A stretch of DNA of 32,170 nucleotides from Clostridium_Z sp040797585 (lineage in GTDB: Bacteria; Bacillota; Clostridia; Clostridiales; Clostridiaceae), in assembly GCF_040797585.1 (NCBI RefSeq), contig NZ_JBFNEO010000003.1:1-32170 (forward strand). Direction: 5' to 3'. This document shows positions 17,148-25,142 of this stretch, piece by piece. Both the position numbers and the translations under genes were made by a program. A model generated the notes under the pieces. It was given only the letters and a program-made list of their open reading frames with translations, had not been told where the DNA came from and did no database searches. The first letter of the stretch is position 1; each line of letters starts with the position of its first letter.

Positions 17148-17561
17148 CTACTTTATAATATTTATACTGTTACCTGAGTACTTTATCTTCATATAATTCT
17201 CTTCATACTCTTCTTCGTACTGCTTTTGATAAGCATCTGAATCTAAGTGTGCTCTTTGCTCTTGCTTTTGATCTTGTTTTTGATGTTGATCTTGCTTTTG
17301 ATGTTGATATTGGTCTTGATACTGTTTTTCATATTGATCCTGATCTTGGTAAGTTTTCTCTTTATAATACTTCTTATATTCTTTTTTATCCTCATGCTTG
17401 TGGTCATAATCTTCTTCACATTTATCTTCATACTCTTCTTTACATTTATCCTCATAGTCTTCTTTATAATCTTCTTCATATACTTCTGTTTCTTCCTCTT
17501 TATCAAAGTCTAAAAATAAATTTTTTATCATATCAACAATTTTATCTTCATTATAATTCAT
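17148..17561 (-). CDS. acidic/Gln-rich SGNS-motif protein 2 of 4
   Basis: The longest paralogue, 137 residues. It has a helix EDKIVDMIKNLFLDFDKEEE, then an acidic Tyr/Lys/Cys block with two YEDKC repeats (about residues 30-70), then QDQ/QHQ/QKQ dipeptide repeats (70-105), and the end ENYMKIKYSGNSINIIK. The acidic block is unique to this copy and includes the only two Cys. Expansion by in-register duplication of short units looks likely. AGGAGG (17570-17575 on the reverse strand) precedes ATG. It follows copy 1 by 12 bases. Confidence 0.7.
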   Translation of the reverse strand: MNYNEDKIVDMIKNLFLDFDKEEETEVYEEDYKEDYEDKCKEEYEDKCEEDYDHKHEDKKEYKKYYKEKTYQDQDQYEKQYQDQYQHQKQDQHQKQDQKQEQRAHLDSDAYQKQYEEEYEENYMKIKYSGNSINIIK

Positions 17562-17573
17562 ACCAAATTCCTC

Positions 17574-17849
17574 CTACTTCTTATGCTTGTGTTCTTTACA
17601 TTTTTTAAATATAAAATTGAAAGTATTACCTGAACGTTTTACTTTCATTTTGTTATTTTCATACTCTATCTCTTTTTGTCCTTGATGGGTTTCTGTCTCT
17701 AATTCAGCTTCTTGTTTTTGATACTCTTCTTGTTTCTGAGCTTGATGCTCAATTTGGTATTGTAATTGTTTCTGCATTTGTTCTTGTCTTTGCAGTTGAA
17801 CCAATATATCTTTTAACGCAACTACTATTTCATCATTATTGTAAGACAT
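17574..17849 (-). CDS. Gln-rich SGNT-motif protein 1 of 4
   Basis: The first gene of the cluster, 91 residues: helix NDEIVVALKDILVQLQRQEQ, Gln-rich QMQKQLQYQIEHQAQKQ, a Glu/Thr/Gln linker, and NKMKVKRSGNTFNFIFKK with a basic His/Lys tail. The reading frame extends upstream to 17897, but AAAGGGGG lies nine bases before the ATG at 17849, so the upstream 16 codons are not used. The gene is transcribed away from the multicopper oxidase gene, sharing the 318-base gap. Confidence 0.7.
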   Translation of the reverse strand: MSYNNDEIVVALKDILVQLQRQEQMQKQLQYQIEHQAQKQEEYQKQEAELETETHQGQKEIEYENNKMKVKRSGNTFNFIFKKCKEHKHKK

Positions 17850-18098
17850 AAAATTAATCCCCCTTTTAAATATTTTATGTAGTACATAATATGACAAGTA
17901 CTTAATAGGTGACAGGTATTTAATGTAATATGATGATTCTTAGTGGTAAAAATCTTATTATTATGTTTTTTATTTTTATGATAATATGGAAATATATTGT
18001 ACATATATTAATTACTACAATATATTACATTAAAACTCTAAATGCTTTAATTCACTTAATTATTTATAGTAATAACTTTAGAAATTTCTTTATAAAAA

Positions 18099-18127
18099 CA
18101 CATTTTAGTGTTATTGAACATAATATA
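18099..18127 (+). promoter_or_regulatory. sigma-K-type promoter of multicopper oxidase 1
   Basis: CACA (18099-18102), 16 bases, then CATAATATA (18119-18127) match the known sigma-K pattern (mACm, 16-17 bases, CATAnnnTA). The same elements and spacing are kept upstream of the second oxidase although the surrounding bases have changed. Sigma-K acts in the mother cell late in sporulation. Confidence 0.6.
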
Positions 18128-18167
18128 TACAAAAATATTATTTATTCTTATATAAGGACGTGATATT

Positions 18168-19754
18168 TTGAAGAATAATGATTTTAATATAGAATTAGAA
18201 GATAACGACTATAAATTTATGGGAAAAATTGACCCCTCTAATCCAAATACAATCCCTAAATTTGTAGATAATATAAATAAACCTAAGGTGTTAAGACCAA
18301 AATGCGTTAACTCCAAAGGCTTCTATTATGAAGTTGAAATGAAAGAATGTTACCACAATTTTCATAAATACTTTCCTAAAACAAGTGTTTGGGCATATGA
18401 AGGAACTGTTCCAGGACCAACTATTGAAGCTTTAAGAAATCAAAAAATTTATGTTAAGTGGATAAACTCTCTTCCACTAAAACATTTCCTACCCATAGAT
18501 AGAACTATTCATGGTGCTGTTGATAACCCTGAGGTTCGTACAGTAGTTCACGTTCATGGTGCTAGGGTATCTGCTAGTAGTGATGGTCATCCTGAAGCTT
18601 GGTTTACTAAATGCTATGCTATAACTGGAATAAAATTTGAAAGAGAAATATATAAATATACCAACGATCAGCAGGCTGCTACTCTATGGTATCATGATCA
18701 TGCTATGGGAATAACAAGATTAAATGTATACGCAGGCCTTGCTGGATTTTATATAATAAATGATACTCTTGAAAAAATATTGGATATTCCATCAGGACAC
18801 TATGATATTCCATTAATGATTCAAGATAAATCTTTCAATAGTGATGGATCATTATTTTATCCGGATTCACCTCCATTTCCAGTGCCAGTAAAACCTTCTA
18901 TTACCCCATTTTTTCTTGGAAATACTATTGTAGTTAATGGTAAGGTTTGGCCTCATTTAAAAGTGGAGCCTAGAAAGTATAGATTTAGAATAGTAAATGG
19001 ATGTAATACAAGGAATCTTGTCTTAGGTCTATCAAATAATCAAAGTTTTTCTCAAATAGGAACTGATGGCGGATTATTAAATACTCCTGTTACTTTAAAT
19101 GAAATACCTTTAGAACCTGCTGAGAGGGCAGAAATAGTAATAGATTTCTCTAAATTAAGAGGACAAAGCTTAATTCTTAAAAATTTAGATGATGATTCTC
19201 CTAATACTGGAGTAGTAATGGAATTCAAGGTTGACCTTCCTCTTCTATCTGAAGATACTAGTAAGGTTCCTGAAATCCTTTATCCAATTGAAGAACATTT
19301 AGAAGAGAGTTTGGCAACTATGGAAAGAGATCTTACCTTAAGTGCTACCCGAGATGAGTATGGACGTCCCATGCTACTACTAGATAATAGAATGTGGCAT
19401 GATCCTACCACTGAAAAACCTATTATGGATTCAATTGAAGTATGGAACCTTGTAAACCTAACTAACGGAGCTCATCCAATACATGTTCATCTAGTCCAAT
19501 TTAAAATACTAGATAGAAGATTTTTCGATGAAAGAAAATATTTAGAAGAAGGAAAACTAGAATTTATTGGTGAGCCAATGCCGCCACATGAATATGAGAG
19601 AGGATGGAAGGATACTGTTAAAGCTGAACCTAGAATGGTAACTCGAATAATAATGCATTTTAGAGAATACCCTGGTGATTATGTATGGCATTGCCATATC
19701 CTTGAACACGAAGATCATGATATGATGAGACCTATGAGAGTTCTAGAGAATTAA
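18168..19754 (+). CDS. cotA: CotA-like multicopper oxidase 1
   Basis: A 528-residue three-cupredoxin oxidase, close in length to Bacillus CotA laccase. All four copper-binding motifs are present: VHVHGA near 128, WYHDHA near 174, HPIHVH near 436, and WHCHILEHEDHDMM near 507, in which Cys, His and Met (ten residues after Cys) bind the type 1 copper. No signal peptide, as in CotA, which acts on the spore coat. The start is TTG, eight bases after AAGGACG; no ATG is possible in frame nearby. It likely oxidises phenolic or bilirubin-like substrates or metals with O2; substrate unproven. The sigma-K-type promoter supports a coat role. Confidence 0.88.
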   Translation: MKNNDFNIELEDNDYKFMGKIDPSNPNTIPKFVDNINKPKVLRPKCVNSKGFYYEVEMKECYHNFHKYFPKTSVWAYEGTVPGPTIEALRNQKIYVKWINSLPLKHFLPIDRTIHGAVDNPEVRTVVHVHGARVSASSDGHPEAWFTKCYAITGIKFEREIYKYTNDQQAATLWYHDHAMGITRLNVYAGLAGFYIINDTLEKILDIPSGHYDIPLMIQDKSFNSDGSLFYPDSPPFPVPVKPSITPFFLGNTIVVNGKVWPHLKVEPRKYRFRIVNGCNTRNLVLGLSNNQSFSQIGTDGGLLNTPVTLNEIPLEPAERAEIVIDFSKLRGQSLILKNLDDDSPNTGVVMEFKVDLPLLSEDTSKVPEILYPIEEHLEESLATMERDLTLSATRDEYGRPMLLLDNRMWHDPTTEKPIMDSIEVWNLVNLTNGAHPIHVHLVQFKILDRRFFDERKYLEEGKLEFIGEPMPPHEYERGWKDTVKAEPRMVTRIIMHFREYPGDYVWHCHILEHEDHDMMRPMRVLEN

Positions 19755-19780
19755 CTCTAAAAAATATAAATAAATTTAAA

Positions 19781-19816
19781 TAAGCTCAGATTGAATTTAA
19801 AATTCATCTGAGCTTA
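19781..19816 (+). terminator. terminator after multicopper oxidase 1
   Basis: TAAGCTCAGAT pairs with CTGAGCTTA through an A/T-rich inner stem, followed by AATTTATTTAT. The same structure, with compensating changes, follows oxidase 2. Confidence 0.75.
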
Positions 19817-20052
19817 AATTTATTTATATATTAAAGATTTATCTGACCTGTGTGTTTTTGTTCAGCGATTAGATCATAACACAGAATAATCCACTATGGA
19901 TTTTTTTATTTTTTTCTTAGTTTAATTTCATTTTACAATTAGTCAAATTTATTATATATATCAATTACTACAATATATTACATTAAAACTCTAAAAGCCT
20001 TAATTCACTGAATTATTTATGGTAATAATCTTAGAAGCTTCTTTATAAAAAA

Positions 20053-20081
20053 CACATCTTAGCGTTATTGAACATAATATA
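20053..20081 (+). promoter_or_regulatory. sigma-K-type promoter of multicopper oxidase 2
   Basis: CACA (20053-20056), 16 bases, CATAATATA (20073-20081): identical elements and spacing to the first copy. Confidence 0.6.
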
Positions 20082-20121
20082 TACAAAAATATTATTTATT
20101 TTTATATAAGGATGTGATATT

Positions 20122-21708
20122 TTGACGAATAATGACTTTAATATAGAATTAGAAGAGAAAGACTATAAATTTATGGATAGGATTAATCCCTCTAATCCAG
20201 ATACAATCCCTAAATTTATAGATAATATAAATAAACCTAAGGTATTAAAGCCTAAATATGTTAATTCCAAAGGTTTTCATTATGAAGTGGAAATGAAGGA
20301 ATGCTACCATAGTTTTCATAAACACTTTCCTAAAACAAGGGTTTGGGCATATGAAGGAACTGTTCCAGGACCAACCATTGAATCTTTAAGAAACCAAAAA
20401 ATTTATGTTAAGTGGATAAACTCTCTTCCATTAAAACATTTTCTACCCATAGATAGAACCCTTCATGGAGCCGCCGATAACCCTGAAGTTCGTACAGTAG
20501 TTCACCTTCATGGTGCTAGGGTAGCTGCTAGTAGTGATGGTCATCCTGAGGCTTGGTTTACTAAATGCTATGCTATAACTGGAATAAAATTTGAAAGAGA
20601 AGTTTATAAATATACTAACGACCAACAGGCCGCTACTCTATGGTATCATGATCATGCCATTGGAATAACAAGATTAAATGTATACGCAGGTCTTGCTGGA
20701 TTTTATATAGTAAATGATACTCTTGAGAAAATACTAGATCTTCCATCAGCAGATTATGATATTCCATTAATGATTCAAGATAAATCTTTCAATAGTGATG
20801 GTTCATTATTTTATCCAGATTCACCCCCATTTCCATCGCCAGTAAAACCATCTATTATCCCATCTTTTCTTGGGAATACTATTGTAGTTAATGGAAAGGT
20901 TTGGCCTCATTTAAAAGTGGAGCCTAGAAAGTATAGATTTAGACTAGTAAATGGATGTAATACAAGGAATCTTATATTAGGTTTATCAAATAACCAAAAT
21001 TTTTCCCAAATAGGAACTGATGGCGGACTATTAAATTCACCTGTTACTTTAAAGGAAATACCGTTATTACCTGCTGAAAGGGCAGAAATAGTAATAGATT
21101 TTTCTAAATTAAAAGGACAAAGCTTAATCCTTAAAAATCTGGATGATGATTCTCCTAATACTGGAATAATAATGGAATTCAAGGTTGACCTTCCTCTTTC
21201 ATCTGAAGATACTAGTGAGGTTCCTGAAATCCTTTATCCAATTACAGAACATTTAGAAGAAAGTATGGCAACTACGGAAAGATATCTTACTTTAAGTGCT
21301 ACTGAAGATGAGTATGGACGTCACATGCCACTATTAGATAATAAAATGTGGTATGATCCTATCACGGAAAAGCCTCTTATGGATTCAATTGAAGTATGGA
21401 ATCTTATAAACCTAACTAATGTTGCTCATCCAATTCATGTTCATCTGGTCCAATTTAAAATACTAGATAGAAGACCTTTCGATGAAAGAAAATATTTAGA
21501 AGAAGGAAAACTAGAATTTATTGGGGATCCGATTCCTCCCCATGAACACGAGAGAGGGTGGAAGGACACTGTTAAAGCTGAACCTAGAATGGTAACCCGA
21601 ATAATAATGCATTTTAGAGATTACCCTGGAGATTATGTATGGCATTGCCACCTACTAGAACACGAGGATCATGATATGATGAGACCTATGAGAGTTTTGG
21701 AATATTAA
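20122..21708 (+). CDS. CotA-like multicopper oxidase 2
   Basis: A 528-residue paralogue, about 89% identical to oxidase 1. It keeps every copper ligand: VHLHGA, WYHDHA, HPIHVH and WHCHLLEHEDHDMM. Changes cluster at the N-terminus and near residues 375-420. TTG start with AAGGATG upstream, as in copy 1. An ATG within AAGGATGTGA is followed at once by a stop and cannot start it. Both copies look functional, so dosage or slightly different substrates may have kept them. Confidence 0.88.
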   Translation: MTNNDFNIELEEKDYKFMDRINPSNPDTIPKFIDNINKPKVLKPKYVNSKGFHYEVEMKECYHSFHKHFPKTRVWAYEGTVPGPTIESLRNQKIYVKWINSLPLKHFLPIDRTLHGAADNPEVRTVVHLHGARVAASSDGHPEAWFTKCYAITGIKFEREVYKYTNDQQAATLWYHDHAIGITRLNVYAGLAGFYIVNDTLEKILDLPSADYDIPLMIQDKSFNSDGSLFYPDSPPFPSPVKPSIIPSFLGNTIVVNGKVWPHLKVEPRKYRFRLVNGCNTRNLILGLSNNQNFSQIGTDGGLLNSPVTLKEIPLLPAERAEIVIDFSKLKGQSLILKNLDDDSPNTGIIMEFKVDLPLSSEDTSEVPEILYPITEHLEESMATTERYLTLSATEDEYGRHMPLLDNKMWYDPITEKPLMDSIEVWNLINLTNVAHPIHVHLVQFKILDRRPFDERKYLEEGKLEFIGDPIPPHEHERGWKDTVKAEPRMVTRIIMHFRDYPGDYVWHCHLLEHEDHDMMRPMRVLEY

Positions 21709-21730
21709 ATGATAAAAAAATAAATTTAAG

Positions 21731-21767
21731 TAAGCCCAGGCTGAATTTAAAATTCAATCTGGGCTTA
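21731..21767 (+). terminator. terminator after multicopper oxidase 2
   Basis: TAAGCCCAG pairs with CTGGGCTTA around a GAATTTAAAATTC inner stem, followed by AATTTATTTATAT. It is the counterpart of 19781-19816; the GC pairs differ but pairing is kept. Confidence 0.78.
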
Positions 21768-21785
21768 AATTTATTTATATATTAA

Positions 21786-22255
21786 AGGTTAATATGACTC
21801 TTATCCTAATCAAATTATTCCAATAAAATTATTAGTCTTTAAAATTTTAATTTTTCTACTTAAGATTTTAGACTATAAATATATACTTTCACCTCCCTCC
21901 TAGCATTAGAGAAAGGTGTCAATGAATTACCTAACATTAATATTGACATTTCTATATTTTAAAATGAACAATTTTTAAGTTTTAATTTTATATCATACTA
22001 ATTTATTAAATTTTTTAAGTTTTAATTTCATATTTTATTGATTATATTATTTTTTTTACCTTTCAACTACATTTTATACTTATATATATCTTATAAAAAT
22101 ATTATTACAGGTTTATACCTGAATTTTTGTAAGTTTATACACTATCATATTCACCCTTTTTTCATATTCACAAAAAATTAATAGATTTATTGGTAAATTA
22201 TTTTTTAAATGAACATATATATATGAATATAAATATATTTTAAAGGAGTTGCTTT
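21786..22255. other. AT-rich intergenic region before the M4 protease
   Basis: No gene is seen. CACCT near 21890 and AGGTG near 21916 could form a loose hairpin, and ACAGGTTTATACCTG near 22108 forms a short one. On the minus strand there is a good ribosome-site-like AGGAGGGAGGTG near 21890-21902, but only about ten codons follow it. Confidence 0.4.
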
Positions 22256-23944
22256 ATGAAAAAGTCATTAATCTCAATTATTATTTCCACCGCTATGGTA
22301 TTTAGCTTAGTAACTTTTAGAACTTCAACAGCCACTGAAACAAATCCTGGATATTTAAAGACTCTAATTTCATCTCAGGAAAAGTCTTTCAAAAAGACTG
22401 ATATAGGAACTGGCAAACTTCATGTTTACTGGAATGCTAACTCTGATTCTCCAAAATTCATCGATGGAAAGCTGAATAAGGATAAGATCGAAAGCAAAGA
22501 AGACGTTCTAAGCTATGTCAAAGATAATAAAGATGCTTTTGGCTTAAATTTTGGCTCCTTTCATCTAGCTGATGAGATAAAAGATGAAGATGGTAATACT
22601 CACTATAAGATGCAATTAAGTGTAGATGACATAGACGTTATGAGTAAAATGGTTGTAATCCACGTAAATAAAGACGGTGATATATATTCAATAAATGCAG
22701 ATATAGATCCTAGTATATCTAAAATGGACTATAAAGGTATGGTAACTTTATCTAAAGATGAGGCAATAAAAAAAGCTGAAGCTTCTTTAGACGTGAAAGA
22801 TAATCAGAAAAATTATAGTTATGAGCCTTCATCAGAATTGCTTATAAATAAATTTGGCGATACCTGGAAGCCAGCATATCTAGTAGAGATTATATTTAGT
22901 AATCCATATCCTGCTAACTGGAATGTATTTGTTGATGCTACTAATGGTGAGATTCTTTCTAGTAAAAACTTAATAGCATCCCTTCAAGGTACAGGTATTG
23001 ACCGTAAAGGAAATCAAGTAACTTTAGAAACTACAAAAGTTGGATCTAAATATAGATTAGAAGATAAAACTAGAGGAACTAAGGGAGGTTATACTACTCA
23101 CGATGCAAGAAGAAGCCAATATCTTGTTCCTGGATATATAGTAGAAGATAATGATAATAATTTTAATGAAGGTGGAATCATAGCTTCAGCTGTAAGTGCT
23201 CACTCTGGAGTTGCTAAATCCCACGATTACTTCAAGAACAAATTTAATAGAAACTCTTGGGATGGTAATGGTGCTGGAATTACAGCTACTGTAAACGTAG
23301 GAAGAAACTTTATAAATGCTTTTTATGATGGAAGAAGTAATCTAGGCTTTGGAGAGGGAGACGGTGTTAATGCTGCTCCATTTGCTGACTCTCTTGACAT
23401 AGTTGCTCATGAATTTACTCATGCTGTAACTAACTCCTCTGCTGGACTTGAATATGAGCTTCAAAGTGGTGCTTTAAATGAATCCTTCTCTGACGTTTTT
23501 GGTATATTGATAGAAAATCAGGGAAAGAGCACTATAGATTGGGAAATGGGAAATGAACTACAGCTTCCAGGCTCAAGATATGTCCTAAAGAGAAGCTTTA
23601 AGGATCCTACACTTTATAATCAACCTGGTCATATGAACGATTATCAGAACCTTCCTAACACTCAAAAGGGCGACTGGGGTGGAGTTCATATAAACTCTGG
23701 TATACCAAACAAAGCTTTCTATAATATAGCTACTAAATTAGGATTTGAAAAGTCAGAAAAAATATACTATAGAACATTAACAAGTTATCTTACTCCTCAA
23801 TCTCAATTCATGGATGCTAGAAATGCTCTAGTTAGAGCTGCTTCTGATATCTATGGAGAGAATAGCCAAGAAAGAGTTATTGTTCAAAATGGACTAGCAG
23901 ACGTTGGACTTGGACAAGCTTATACTGGTGCTCCTGTGCAATAA
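22256..23944 (+). CDS. secreted M4 (thermolysin-like) neutral metalloprotease
   Basis: A 562-residue preproenzyme. Signal peptide at about 1-27, then an FTP/PepSY propeptide (LHVYWNANSDSPKFIDGKL, LNFGSFHLADEIKDEDG) to about residue 245. The catalytic domain carries HEFTH near 385, with zinc-binding His and catalytic Glu, then GALNESFSDVFG near 406 giving the third ligand Glu. WGGVHINSGIPNKAFY with the active-site His follows. It is of usual length, with no extra C-terminal domain. It digests proteins outside the cell. AAAGGAG lies seven bases before ATG, and a terminator follows, so it is transcribed alone. Confidence 0.93.
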   Translation: MKKSLISIIISTAMVFSLVTFRTSTATETNPGYLKTLISSQEKSFKKTDIGTGKLHVYWNANSDSPKFIDGKLNKDKIESKEDVLSYVKDNKDAFGLNFGSFHLADEIKDEDGNTHYKMQLSVDDIDVMSKMVVIHVNKDGDIYSINADIDPSISKMDYKGMVTLSKDEAIKKAEASLDVKDNQKNYSYEPSSELLINKFGDTWKPAYLVEIIFSNPYPANWNVFVDATNGEILSSKNLIASLQGTGIDRKGNQVTLETTKVGSKYRLEDKTRGTKGGYTTHDARRSQYLVPGYIVEDNDNNFNEGGIIASAVSAHSGVAKSHDYFKNKFNRNSWDGNGAGITATVNVGRNFINAFYDGRSNLGFGEGDGVNAAPFADSLDIVAHEFTHAVTNSSAGLEYELQSGALNESFSDVFGILIENQGKSTIDWEMGNELQLPGSRYVLKRSFKDPTLYNQPGHMNDYQNLPNTQKGDWGGVHINSGIPNKAFYNIATKLGFEKSEKIYYRTLTSYLTPQSQFMDARNALVRAASDIYGENSQERVIVQNGLADVGLGQAYTGAPVQ

Positions 23945-23996
23945 CTTTAGCTTGCTAATATCTTAAACTATAAATTTTAATATAAAATAATAAAAT

Positions 23997-24029
23997 AGAG
24001 GTAGGCTTATAAACTATAAGTCTGCCTCT
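23997..24029 (+). terminator. terminator after the M4 protease
   Basis: AGAGGTAGGCTTAT pairs with ATAAGTCTGCCTCT (one G-T pair) around AAACT, followed by TAACTTTT. Confidence 0.8.
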
Positions 24030-24361
24030 TAACTTTTAAATTTATTAGAAACACATAGATATATACTATATGATACCTAGAACTAAACCTACAACTCCAA
24101 TGATTTGTATCTTGTTATATCTATGCTCAAGAGTTCATCTATTAGAATAAACTAGAATCATAGTTTTATTTTATATTTATCACCATATTTACTAATAAAT
24201 TTATAAATTACGCTAACCTAATATTAAAATAAGCATAATTTATAACTTATAGGATTTTATATATAAAAATTAGTTTATTTGTATATTATCACATCAAGCA
24301 ATTATTTCCTTTTTATTTACATTTTGGTATAATATAGATAAAACTTTGAGGAGGGCTATTG
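24030..24361. other. AT-rich intergenic region, no gene
   Basis: No supported gene. A short minus-strand open stretch (24066-24134) reads HRYNKIQIIGVVGLVLGII, like the last membrane segment of a protein, but it is only 22 codons and has no start, so I treat it as at most a remnant. Confidence 0.35.
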
Positions 24362-24895
24362 TTGAATGATCACAAAAAATTAGATTTAAGAACAATATTT
24401 CATTGTATATTTATACTCTTTTTATGTATTTCTTTCATTCCTTCATTCACTATATCATTCCTTTCTTCATTCTCAATTGAGCAGAGAAATGTAATGAAAC
24501 AACAGAGATATAATTCTTTATGGAATTATTCAAACTCTATATACTTAATAAAAGATGAAATAGATAAAATCTATAAAGAAAAACAAATTTCAGAAAATAA
24601 TGTAGAAACCCTAAAACTTTATGAGGAATATTTAGAAAAGAGTTCTATTTACCTCTCTAGTGTTGTTAACTATAAATATGATAATTTATCGCTGGTTAAA
24701 AAGACTATATCTCCTCTTAGAATAAACAACTTGTCCTTTGAAGAAAATAAAACTCATATAGATAAGTTCCTAGCATTTTATGATGATTTTAAAAAAGTAA
24801 CTTACCCTTATGAAGACATAAGTAGAAGAGAATACACTAATGTCCTAAATAAATTTCTAGAATTAAACTTAAAACACTTTGATAAAAATAATTAA
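24362..24895 (+). CDS. membrane-anchored hypothetical protein, 177 aa
   Basis: Not recognised. A hydrophobic segment (about residues 13-36, IFHCIFILFLCISFIPSFTI) is followed by a charged, mainly helical outer part with IDKIYKEKQISENNVETLKL-type coiled segments. Two TTG codons in a row could start it. GGAGGG lies three bases before the first (24359) and six before the second (24362), so I choose the second. It is bounded by terminators and may be a single-gene transcript. Confidence 0.6.
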   Translation: MNDHKKLDLRTIFHCIFILFLCISFIPSFTISFLSSFSIEQRNVMKQQRYNSLWNYSNSIYLIKDEIDKIYKEKQISENNVETLKLYEEYLEKSSIYLSSVVNYKYDNLSLVKKTISPLRINNLSFEENKTHIDKFLAFYDDFKKVTYPYEDISRREYTNVLNKFLELNLKHFDKNN

Positions 24896-24918
24896 GAGCT
24901 CCAATGGAGCTCTTAATT
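24890..24918. terminator. bidirectional terminator between convergent small genes
   Basis: AATTAAGAGCTCC pairs exactly with GGAGCTCTTAATT around a 3-base loop. T-rich sequence follows on both sides. It overlaps the stop codons of the genes on either side. Confidence 0.85.
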
Positions 24919-25084
24919 ATTTTCCTAGCCAAGGTTGAGGTTCATGATGATTTTTAGAGTTGGCATAATGTCCTATCTTTTCACCATCTATAACTCCAAC
25001 ATCTGCATTCTTTTTTGGATGCATTTTTCTTTTTTCCACGTTAGATTTTGGTCTATCTTTCATTCTATTTTTATTGTTATCCAT
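24917..25084 (-). CDS. small basic hypothetical protein, 55 aa
   Basis: A complete small frame from ATG at 25084 to TAA at 24919-24917. The start, MDNNKNRMKDRPKSNVEKRK, is strongly basic; the end, DGEKIGHYANSKNHHEPQPW followed by LGK, looks structured. AAGGAGAGG lies seven bases before ATG, and a strong terminator overlaps the stop, so both ends look genuine. I do not recognise the family. The composition would suit a nucleic-acid-binding or spore-core protein, but this is a guess. Confidence 0.7.
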   Translation of the reverse strand: MDNNKNRMKDRPKSNVEKRKMHPKKNADVGVIDGEKIGHYANSKNHHEPQPWLGK

Positions 25085-25142
25085 TGCATATCCTCTCCTT
25101 TTAATAAGAGTTCATTATTAGGATGTACAAGATATGCTTCTT

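Larger units (their letters stand above)
18010..21785 (+). repeat. tandem 1.8-kb duplication of promoter, oxidase gene and terminator
   Basis: About 18010-19830 and 19963-21785 match through the upstream region, the coding sequence and the terminator hairpin. Both start AATTACTACAATATATTACA. The 130 bases between are unrelated. The encoded proteins differ at about 59 of 528 positions, so the duplication is not recent. Confidence 0.85.

Noticed and set aside
17243..17608. Three further long frames across the Gln-rich gene on both strands
   Set aside because: They are mirror readings of the repetitive QDQ/QHQ codons, have no ribosome sites, and consist of Leu/Ile/Phe or Lys/Ile runs.
16730..17800. 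Repeated TTGxxx units that resemble a CRISPR-like or satellite array
   Set aside because: The spacing is codon-based within four separate genes, with no constant repeat plus unique spacer pattern. It reflects Gln-X dipeptide repeats in the proteins.
17871..17893. Sigma-K-like -10 sites (CATAAAATA and CATATTATG, minus strand) before the Gln-rich operon
   Set aside because: The first lies too close to the ribosome site and the second has a mismatch and a 14-base gap to a weak -35. Suggestive of sporulation control but not firm enough to list as a promoter.
17930..18163. A 77-codon plus-strand frame upstream of the first multicopper oxidase
   Set aside because: It has no good ribosome site, it overlaps the conserved sigma-K-type promoter, and the duplicated region before the second oxidase does not keep this frame. 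Its hydrophobic look follows from AT-rich DNA.
24066..24134. A 22-codon minus-strand open stretch resembling a membrane protein tail
   Set aside because: Too short, with no start codon and no further coding sequence upstream. It could be chance in AT-rich DNA.
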